Shown here in pieces: positions 1-4,806 of a stretch of DNA of 5,587 nucleotides. The stretch covers positions 1 through 5,587 of the forward strand of contig CAZOQJ010000150.1 of NCBI GenBank assembly GCA_964581905.1, in the 5' to 3' direction. Origin of the DNA: CAZBWE01 sp964581905 (GTDB lineage Bacteria; Planctomycetota; Phycisphaerae; Sedimentisphaerales; Anaerobacaceae). The notes under the pieces are model-generated. The model was not told where the DNA came from, did not search any database, and was given only the letters and a program-made list of their open reading frames with translations. Both the position numbers and the translations under genes were made by a program. Numbering within the stretch: the stretch's first letter is position 1; every line of letters begins with the position of its first letter.

Positions 1-100
1 TTCCACTGTCGGCAACGTAAAATAATTGTTCAGGTGCTGCAAATTTTGTTGCTTCATTGAAGAACTTTTGTTCAACTTCCTTGTTCCAAAGATTTTCCAT
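1..100 (-). CDS. Unrecognised protein, N-terminal 33 codons only
   Basis: An ATG at 98-100 on the minus strand opens a frame with no stop to the left window edge, so the gene is cut. The visible N-terminus begins MENLWNKEVEQKFF and continues with an Ala/Phe-rich stretch ending near YVADSG. It is mostly hydrophilic and shows no signal peptide, membrane segment or diagnostic motif, so no function is assigned. A purine-rich GAAAGG lies about 12 nt upstream of the ATG, which is longer than ideal for a ribosome binding site. A TATAAT hexamer sits only 6 nt upstream of the ATG. Coding status rests on the open frame, the ordinary soluble-protein composition and the clean start next to a non-coding region. 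The gene is divergent from the acyltransferase gene at 498 and shares the 397-bp intergenic region with it. Confidence 0.6.
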   Translation of the reverse strand, partial: MENLWNKEVEQKFFNEATKFAAPEQLFYVADSG

Positions 101-151
101 GTAGATATTATACCTTTCTATGACCAGACATAGAAGCTTGGTATCTTGCTC

Positions 152-181
152 TTTATACCCATATATTACCCAAAACTACAA
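152..181 (-). promoter_or_regulatory. Weak sigma-70-like promoter candidate for leftward gene
   Basis: Read on the minus strand, TTGTAG (176-181) and TATAAA (152-157) are separated by 18 bp. This fits a weak -35/-10 pair and would give a 5' leader of roughly 45-50 nt before the ATG at 100. The surrounding DNA is AT-rich, so chance matches are likely. A competing -10 is the perfect TATAAT at 107-112. Confidence 0.25.
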
Positions 182-236
182 CCAAAATTCTACCAGCCAA
201 TTTTACCCCCAATTCTCACCAAACACAAGCCAAATT

Positions 237-285
237 TCGTCGCTTGGTTCTCGTCGCTCGTATCTCGTATTGCGTATCGCGCCGG
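237..285. repeat. Degenerate 7-bp tandem repeat array
   Basis: From 237 the sequence can be cut into consecutive 7-bp units whose consensus is close to TCGTATC. Units at 237-243 and 251-257 are identical (TCGTCGC). Those at 258-264, 265-271 and 272-278 share the core CGTAT, and the unit at 244-250 is divergent. The array ends in GCGCCGG, close to the palindrome at 294. Seven is not a multiple of three, and the array lies outside any supported gene, so it is treated as a non-coding repeat. Confidence 0.6.
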
Positions 286-293
286 CGAAATGG

Positions 294-313
294 ATTCCTG
301 CGTTCGCAGGAAT
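294..313. repeat. REP-like perfect palindrome
   Basis: ATTCCTGCG (294-302) and CGCAGGAAT (305-313) are perfect 9-bp inverted repeats around a 2-nt TT loop. Similar short hairpins of the form ATTCC-core-GGAAT, often flanked by TGG and GAC as here, are known as dispersed extragenic repeats in many bacteria, including the dRS3 type in Neisseria. Copy number in this genome cannot be seen from one window. It is not followed by a T run, so it does not look like an intrinsic terminator for either neighbour. Confidence 0.7.
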
Positions 314-321
314 GACAAATA

Positions 322-360
322 TAACCCCCAACATAAAAGAACGTTAACCCCCAGCATAAA
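322..360. repeat. Pair of 16-bp direct repeats
   Basis: TAACCCCCAACATAAA (322-337) recurs as TAACCCCCAGCATAAA (345-360), with 15 of 16 positions identical and a 23-bp offset. The repeats lie between the palindrome at 294-313 and the small hairpin at 359-371. They may be part of a composite dispersed element or a direct-repeat binding site; nothing in the window decides between these. Confidence 0.55.
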
Positions 361-371
361 GCCGAGGGCTT
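359..371. repeat. Small GC-containing hairpin
   Basis: AAGCC (359-363) and GGCTT (367-371) form a perfect 5-bp stem with a GAG loop, overlapping the end of the second 16-bp direct repeat. Read on the minus strand it is followed by TATG, not a real T run, so termination activity is doubtful. Confidence 0.35.
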
Positions 372-437
372 ACGGATTTAGGAAGCTTGACCCCCCTTAG
401 AAGTAAGATGTCTTTTCTCCCGTCAGGGATGGCCAAG

Positions 438-500
438 GCCATAACGGGCTTGACATCGGCCATTTTGAGTCTAAAATCACGGGTTATGGCTGACCCGATG
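438..500. repeat. Overlapping dyad symmetries at the acyltransferase 5' end
   Basis: GCCATAAC (438-445) is the exact reverse complement of GTTATGGC (483-490). CATCGG (454-459) is the reverse complement of CCGATG (495-500). CGGGT (480-484) pairs with ACCCG (493-497). GGCCAAGGCC at 431-440 is itself self-complementary around AA. The long-range stems cross each other, so they cannot all form in a simple nested fold. The last dyad ends on the preferred ATG (498-500) of the acyltransferase, so the structure could mask that start or could simply mark the edge of a dispersed repeat. Confidence 0.45.
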
Positions 501-1436
501 CCACAAAAGAAGAAAAAGAAGAAACAAAACATACTCAAAGACTGGCTGCATTATTTTTTGCTGCGGGTTCTTGTGGTTTTTCTATATCTTTTCGATGTCG
601 AAACCAACCTAAAGACCGCTTGTTTCCTCGGCCGACTATTATGGAAATACTACCACCGCGGCAGAAAGCGGGCTTTAGACAACCTTCATGCGAGCTACCC
701 CGATAAAAGCGAGCAATGGATTTGGGAAACAGGCAAACGGAGCTTCGAGCATATTGCAATGTTAGCAATTGATGTGCTGTTTACGCCGAGACTTGTAAAA
801 AAGAACAACTGGCGGGATTATTCACGATTCAAAACCGCTGAAAGGGCCAAATGGCTGATGAAAGAAGGCAATGGTATGCTCATGATTGCGGCCCATTACA
901 GCAACTTTGAAATTATGGGCTACATGCTTGGACTGTTCGGCTTTAACGTTTTTAGCATCGCCCGGCCGTTCGATAATAAGTTTATCAACAAATATTTATA
1001 CAGCGTTCGCCGGCGGGCCGGGCAGAAAATAATCGACAAAAAAGGTGCAGCTGAACTTATGGGCAATCTTACCTCAGAAGGTGCGACGCTGTGCTTTATC
1101 GCAGACCAGGACGCAGGCAGAAAAGGGCTATTTGTCGATTTCTTCGGCCGAAAGGCCAGTACCTATAAAAGTATAGGACTGCTCGCTATTACAAATAATA
1201 TACCGATAGGCGTCGGCTATAGCAGGAGGGTTGATAATCGCTTTTTCTTTGAAATCTGCGTTCCACGAATTATTTTCCCCGAAGAATGGGCTGACAAAGA
1301 CGACCCGCTAATGTGGGTCACCGCAGAATATACCAAAGCGATTGAAGAATTTGTGCGGGAGGACCCAAGCCAATACTGGTGGCTCCACAGGAGATGGAAG
1401 CATCGGCCAAAAGAAGAATCGGAGACACAGCAATAA
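498..1436 (+). CDS. LpxL/HtrB-family lipid A (lysophospholipid) acyltransferase
   Basis: Predicted inner-membrane enzyme that transfers an acyl chain to a lipid A precursor or related lipid. The protein is 312 aa from the ATG at 498, close to the usual size of about 300. A basic run of six lysines at residues 4-9 precedes a hydrophobic anchor (about 16-33). The catalytic HX4E motif is HYSNFE (133-138). The family block DQDAGRKG...FFG lies at 203-217, and the C-terminal QYWWLHRRWKHRP (292-304) matches the LpxL-type signature QYxWLHRRFKxRP. The frame stays open upstream to TTG 387, with other ATGs at 408, 429 and 486. Those extensions translate dyad-rich DNA without family similarity, so 498 is preferred and 486 is the next best. 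No start has a good Shine-Dalgarno site. LpxL, LpxM and LpxP paralogues cannot be told apart here, and no other lipid A gene is adjacent. Confidence 0.9.
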   Translation: MPQKKKKKKQNILKDWLHYFLLRVLVVFLYLFDVETNLKTACFLGRLLWKYYHRGRKRALDNLHASYPDKSEQWIWETGKRSFEHIAMLAIDVLFTPRLVKKNNWRDYSRFKTAERAKWLMKEGNGMLMIAAHYSNFEIMGYMLGLFGFNVFSIARPFDNKFINKYLYSVRRRAGQKIIDKKGAAELMGNLTSEGATLCFIADQDAGRKGLFVDFFGRKASTYKSIGLLAITNNIPIGVGYSRRVDNRFFFEICVPRIIFPEEWADKDDPLMWVTAEYTKAIEEFVREDPSQYWWLHRRWKHRPKEESETQQ

Positions 1437-1458
1437 AGCTGCAATGAAATCGCAGGCT
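1430..1458 (-). terminator. Weak intrinsic terminator candidate for the leftward operon
   Basis: On the minus strand AGCCTGC (1452-1458) can pair with GCAGCT (1437-1442) with one bulged C and a 9-nt loop, followed by TTATTG. The stem is short and the T tract is poor, but it lies directly after the GspF stop and overlaps the acyltransferase stop. A second 5-bp hairpin, CTAAG-TAT-CTTAG (1457-1469), overlaps the GspF stop codon. No stronger terminator is visible in the 29-bp convergent gap. Confidence 0.25.
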
Positions 1459-1465
1459 AAGTATC

Positions 1466-2635
1466 TTAGTGCGCGATAATGGTTGAAATTCTAAAGACCG
1501 GAAGTAACAGGGCAATTGCGATAGTGCCGATGATGCTGCCGAGGATGGTTATCATTAACGGCTCAATAAGGGTCATAACGGCCTTAATCGAGCTGCCGAG
1601 CTTCTTTTCATAAAAGATGGAAATTTTATCGCAGACATAGCCAAGATCACCGCTTCTTTCGCCGGCACGGAGCATCTGGATAATTCCGGCTTCAATCAGA
1701 CGAGAGTCCTGCGAAATTTGTATGGACTCTGACAACTGATAGCCATCACGAATCTTTTTGTCGGCGGAAGTCCAGAGACGCTGGAAATAGAAATTGTCAC
1801 ATGCACCGTGCATCACTTCTATCGAGTCCAGCAGACTTACGCCGGTATTCACCATTGTCGCCATAATGCGCATACTACGAGCTACTACCGTATCAATAAA
1901 CATCGTGCTTAACACAGGTGTGCGGATTTTTATAAAATCTATAACGCGTCTACCAGACACGGTTTTTACCCAGTAATATAATCCCGTTGACACTAATATC
2001 ACGACCGTCAGAATGGTGGTCATCATCTCAAAATCACCTATTATCCTGCTGAACCCAACCAGTATCTGGGTGATTTTTGGAAGCGCAGCACCCCTTGCTT
2101 CATAAATCCTCATAAACCGAGGTAAAACAAAGAACATTAACGTTCCGGTGGCCGCCACAGCCATCAGAGCCATTATAATCGGATATGTAAGTGCTCCCTT
2201 GATGCGTTTGCGTATATCGGCTTCAAAGTCCAGATAACCGCTGAGAACGCTGAGCATTTCGGGCATTTTGCCGGAGGCCTCCGAGGCCTTGACCATACTT
2301 ATAAACATTGAATTGAAAACTCTCGGGTAGGCGCTAAGTGCCTTTGAAAAATTTTCGCCGCCTTTGACTGCTTCCGCAACATCCATAATTACACTTTTGA
2401 AGGTGCCATCTTGCGCCTGCTCGGTGATAGCATCGAGGGCATCGCTGAGAACCACGCCGCTATCAAGCATCACCGATAGCTGGGTGGTAAATAGAATCAG
2501 CTCCGATTGTTTCACTTTTACCGACGGGTGTACAGAGATTGCAGCGGTTGTATTTAGCTTTCTCTCTGCTTTTTCGGAGTCAAATTCCTTCACAAAATCG
2601 AGCGATTCCTGAGTTTTTGTTGCTGTAACAGCCAT
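1466..2635 (-). CDS. gspF: GspF/PilC-family inner-membrane platform protein
   Basis: Polytopic inner-membrane protein forming the platform through which a type II secretion or type IV pilus ATPase drives pseudopilus or pilus assembly. At 389 aa it is close to the family norm of about 400. A cytoplasmic N-terminus (1-45) precedes two T2SSF domains, at about 45-172 and 247-380. The first has the signature region ASEASGKMPEML (117-128), then KGALTYP leading into a membrane segment (about 150-171). A second membrane segment lies at about 204-224. The second domain has AGERSGDL (324-331) and ends in a third segment (about 356-380). The ATG at 2633-2635 follows a weak GGGA site 8 nt upstream. It lies 19 bp after the ATPase stop, so the two are almost certainly cotranscribed. 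The sequence alone does not decide between GspF and PilC. It is the last gene of the block. Confidence 0.94.
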   Translation of the reverse strand: MAVTATKTQESLDFVKEFDSEKAERKLNTTAAISVHPSVKVKQSELILFTTQLSVMLDSGVVLSDALDAITEQAQDGTFKSVIMDVAEAVKGGENFSKALSAYPRVFNSMFISMVKASEASGKMPEMLSVLSGYLDFEADIRKRIKGALTYPIIMALMAVAATGTLMFFVLPRFMRIYEARGAALPKITQILVGFSRIIGDFEMMTTILTVVILVSTGLYYWVKTVSGRRVIDFIKIRTPVLSTMFIDTVVARSMRIMATMVNTGVSLLDSIEVMHGACDNFYFQRLWTSADKKIRDGYQLSESIQISQDSRLIEAGIIQMLRAGERSGDLGYVCDKISIFYEKKLGSSIKAVMTLIEPLMITILGSIIGTIAIALLLPVFRISTIIAH

Positions 2636-2654
2636 TTTTCGTATCCCGTTTTAT

Positions 2655-4373
2655 TTATGCTTCTACCTGGGCTGTTCTTAATACTTCCTCGATAGAAACA
2701 ATTCCGGCTTTTACCTTTTCAATTCCATCGGCCTGCAAAGAAATCATTCCATTTTGAAGCGCCTTGGCTCGCAATTTTTTTAAGCTCACACCTTCAGCAA
2801 TCATCTCCATAACCTGCTCATCCGGCACAAAAAGCTCATGAATGGCAATTCGACCGGCATAGCCGGTATTACGGCATTTTTTACAGCCCATGCCGCGATA
2901 AAACTTCTCAGCTTTTCCGCTCAACTTTTCAACAACCTTTTTTATACTCACCGCCGGCTCATACTCTGACTTACAATTCGGACATATCTTCCGCACTAAT
3001 CGCTGAGCTACGACCGCAATCAACGAAGCACTTACCAAATATGGGGCTACACCCAAATCCAGCAGACGCGTTACTGCCCCGGGTGCGTCATTTGTATGCA
3101 AAGTTGAGAGAACCAGATGCCCGGTCAGCGCCGCCTGGACAGCAACATTGGCAGTGTCCTGGTCTCGAATCTCTCCGACCATTATTATATCCGGGTCCTG
3201 CCGTAAGAGACTTCGCAGCGCCGTCGAAAACCGAAATCCGGAACTTTCATTGACCTGGAATTGATTAATACCGGCCATATTGCATTCGACCGGGTCTTCA
3301 ATAGTACAAATGTTGACCTCATCGCTATTTAATTCCGCCAGAGCTGCATAAAGAGTGGTATTTTTCCCCGAACCGGTCGGTCCTGTCACCAGAACTATGC
3401 CGTTTGGAGACTGTATTACCTGCCTGAACAGCTGGAGGTTCTCATAGGTAAATCCAAGCGACTCAAGATTGAAAAGTATTTTCTGCGGGTCGATGATTCT
3501 AATAACTACTTTTTCGCCAAAGTTGCCCGGCATAACTGATACCCGCAAATCGATGGGTCTGCCTTCCACTAAAACGTGGATGCCACCGTCTTGTGGCAAG
3601 CGCCGCTGAGCGATGTCCAATTCAGCCATAATTTTGATACGCGAAACAACTGCAGAATGCATCTGATAAGGTGGACACATCTTTTCATAAAGCCGGCCAT
3701 CGACCCTGTATCGGACCCGCAGTCTTTTTTCGTCCGGTTCAATATGAATGTCACTGGCATTATCCCGCACAGCATTATAAAGCAAATAGTTAACCAGTTT
3801 TACAACCGGCGATTGACCGGCTATCTCCTCTAAATTGCCTATATCCTGCGTGATTTTTTCTATAAGTGTAAAGTCTTCCAGTCCGTTATCATCCATGATA
3901 TCATCAATCACAAACACATTCGCAGCCGGTAAATATGTCTGCAGTGTGGCCTTGATATCCTTGCCCGTTGAACATACTACTTGAACCTTACAGCCGCTTA
4001 TGCGCTCGAGCTCATCTATCAAAAATACATTTGTCGGCTCACTCACTGCCACCGTAAGCGTGTCATAGACCTTAAACAGCGGCAAAACGATATGCTCTTC
4101 GAGAAACTCCCTCGGCAAAATCTCCATCGTCTTTGGGTCGCATATTTTTGGGCCAACTTGCGCATAGGGCACACCATAGGCCTGAGCCAGTGCAGAAGCT
4201 ATCTGGTTTTCCGTACAATAGCCCATCTCAACCAGAAGCTCACCAAGCAGCTTGTGATGACCCTTCTCTTTTTGTTCAGTCAGAGCTTTTTCAATCTGCT
4301 CATCGGTGACAACACCGCGCGCCAGCAACAGCTGCCCAAGCTGCATTTTGTTTTCTACTGCTATTGACCCCAT
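2655..4373 (-). CDS. gspE: GspE/PilB-family assembly ATPase with unusual Walker A
   Basis: Cytoplasmic hexameric ATPase that powers pseudopilus or pilus extension; 572 aa from ATG 4371-4373. An in-frame TTG two codons upstream is less likely, since AGG sits 8 nt before the ATG. The N-terminal domain (about 11-71) has two MshEN-like units, LGQLLLARG... and LLGELLVEMG... Then come the Asp box (207-226, starting SDIHIEPDE), Walker A GPTGSGKN (331-338), IEDPVE (358-363), Walker B DIIMVGEIRD (395-404) and the His box STLHTND (423-429). A zinc-binding tetracysteine is formed by C464, C467, C497 and C500. The oddity is Asn338 (codon AAT at 3360-3362) where the family has Thr or Ser to coordinate magnesium; everything else looks intact. 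GspF follows by 19 bp. GspE and PilB cannot be separated by sequence alone. A retraction ATPase (PilT) is unlikely because PilT lacks this N-terminal domain and zinc module. Confidence 0.94.
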   Translation of the reverse strand: MGSIAVENKMQLGQLLLARGVVTDEQIEKALTEQKEKGHHKLLGELLVEMGYCTENQIASALAQAYGVPYAQVGPKICDPKTMEILPREFLEEHIVLPLFKVYDTLTVAVSEPTNVFLIDELERISGCKVQVVCSTGKDIKATLQTYLPAANVFVIDDIMDDNGLEDFTLIEKITQDIGNLEEIAGQSPVVKLVNYLLYNAVRDNASDIHIEPDEKRLRVRYRVDGRLYEKMCPPYQMHSAVVSRIKIMAELDIAQRRLPQDGGIHVLVEGRPIDLRVSVMPGNFGEKVVIRIIDPQKILFNLESLGFTYENLQLFRQVIQSPNGIVLVTGPTGSGKNTTLYAALAELNSDEVNICTIEDPVECNMAGINQFQVNESSGFRFSTALRSLLRQDPDIIMVGEIRDQDTANVAVQAALTGHLVLSTLHTNDAPGAVTRLLDLGVAPYLVSASLIAVVAQRLVRKICPNCKSEYEPAVSIKKVVEKLSGKAEKFYRGMGCKKCRNTGYAGRIAIHELFVPDEQVMEMIAEGVSLKKLRAKALQNGMISLQADGIEKVKAGIVSIEEVLRTAQVEA

Positions 4374-4394
4374 AACCAAAACCTATGCTATTCT

Positions 4395-4428
4395 GCCCCT
4401 GCTCTTGCCCCTAAGGGGCTGCGGGGGC
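4395..4428 (-). promoter_or_regulatory. Nested GC hairpins in the leader before the ATPase gene
   Basis: Within the 97-bp gap (4374-4470), GCCCC (4407-4411) and GGGGC (4415-4419) form a perfect 5-bp stem with a TAA loop. An outer GCCCC (4395-4399) pairs with GGGGC (4424-4428). The sequence TGCCCCT occurs twice (4394-4400 and 4406-4412), so alternative pairings exist. In the minus-strand transcript the structure ends about 21 nt before the ATPase start. No T tract follows, so it is not a standard terminator. It could affect mRNA processing or translation of the ATPase relative to the STAS gene. No convincing internal promoter was found in the gap. Confidence 0.4.
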
Positions 4429-4470
4429 TACGAAGCACAAGAAAACCAACCTGCTTTATATTTCCATTCT

Positions 4471-4806
4471 CTATGCAAAACTTTTTACCGCCTCGGCAAG
4501 TTCTGCATAATGGTCAAACTCATTTTCAAGTCGGGTAACTTCCAAAATTTTCGCGCAGTTCTCGTCAAGCCCGGCTAACCTAAGCTCACATTTGCTCTCA
4601 CTACAATAGTCCCGCACCCACAACAATTGTTCCAAACCCCGGCTATCAATAAATCCCACACCGCTCATATCAAGCACTATACTACTTTTACCCTTGGCGA
4701 TTATATTGGTGATTGTATTTTGAAACAGTTCGGCAAAATCAACATCTAATTCGCCCTGCAACTCAACAACCGTAACATCGTTATAATCCTGCACTTTAAG
4801 TTTCAT
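4471..4806 (-). CDS. STAS-domain anti-sigma-factor-antagonist-like protein
   Basis: Single-domain STAS protein of 111 aa, the usual length for SpoIIAA/RsbV-like proteins. These bind an anti-sigma factor or other partner and are switched off by phosphorylation of one Ser or Thr. The β-strand LDMSGVGFIDSRGLEQLL (residues 45-62) carries the conserved Asp-Ser pair D54-S55, where the family has IDSSGL, so the phosphorylation site appears present. An N-terminal VTVVELQGELD strand (11-21) also fits the fold. The ATG at 4804-4806 overlaps the TGA of the upstream HD-GYP gene by ATGA, indicating translational coupling; GGGGA 10 nt upstream may help. No kinase or phosphatase gene is in the window, so the partner is unknown. 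It could act on sigma-factor control, or as a local switch for the HD-GYP protein or the secretion motor. Confidence 0.9.
   Translation of the reverse strand: MKLKVQDYNDVTVVELQGELDVDFAELFQNTITNIIAKGKSSIVLDMSGVGFIDSRGLEQLLWVRDYCSESKCELRLAGLDENCAKILEVTRLENEFDHYAELAEAVKSFA

Larger units (their letters stand above)
101..497. other. Repeat-rich divergent intergenic region
   Basis: No convincing gene lies between the leftward gene starting at 100 and the acyltransferase start at 498. The short open frames here run over repeats, and their translations are low-complexity or palindrome-derived. In order the region holds a promoter candidate for the leftward gene (152-181), a G-poor pyrimidine/A-rich stretch (about 155-236), a 7-bp tandem array (237-285), a perfect 20-bp palindrome (294-313), a 16-bp direct repeat pair (322-360), a small hairpin (359-371) and overlapping dyads (431-500). 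I found no convincing sigma-70-type promoter pointing right at the acyltransferase gene. The packing suggests a place where dispersed extragenic repeats have accumulated. Confidence 0.6.

Noticed and set aside
237..360. CRISPR array
   Set aside because: The repeats are only 7 or 16 bp, with no regular spacers of about 30 bp and no cas genes.
120..400. Two overlapping plus-strand open frames of 75 and 84 codons
   Set aside because: They read across the G-poor stretch, the heptamer array and the palindrome. The translation over the palindrome (WIPAFAGMT-like) is the usual product of this kind of extragenic repeat, and neither frame has a ribosome binding site.
387..497. Extension of the acyltransferase to TTG 387 (349 aa)
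   Set aside because: The first 37 residues have no family similarity, translate inverted repeats and make the protein longer than usual; no ribosome binding site supports the TTG.
344..538. Minus-strand 64-codon frame starting inside the acyltransferase gene
   Set aside because: Its N-terminus is a phenylalanine run mirroring the lysine codons on the other strand, and the rest lies in dyad-rich DNA. Kept only as part of the finding on that segment.
3041..4367. Plus-strand frames at 3041-3253, 3576-3833 and 3981-4367 and the minus-strand frame 3569-3775
   Set aside because: All lie inside the ATPase gene in other frames and lack motifs; the ATPase frame has a full set of conserved motifs throughout.
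4407..4419. Intrinsic terminator between the STAS and ATPase genes
   Set aside because: On the minus-strand transcript the stem is followed by AAGAGC, with no T tract, and the genes on both sides are on the same strand in a plausible operon.
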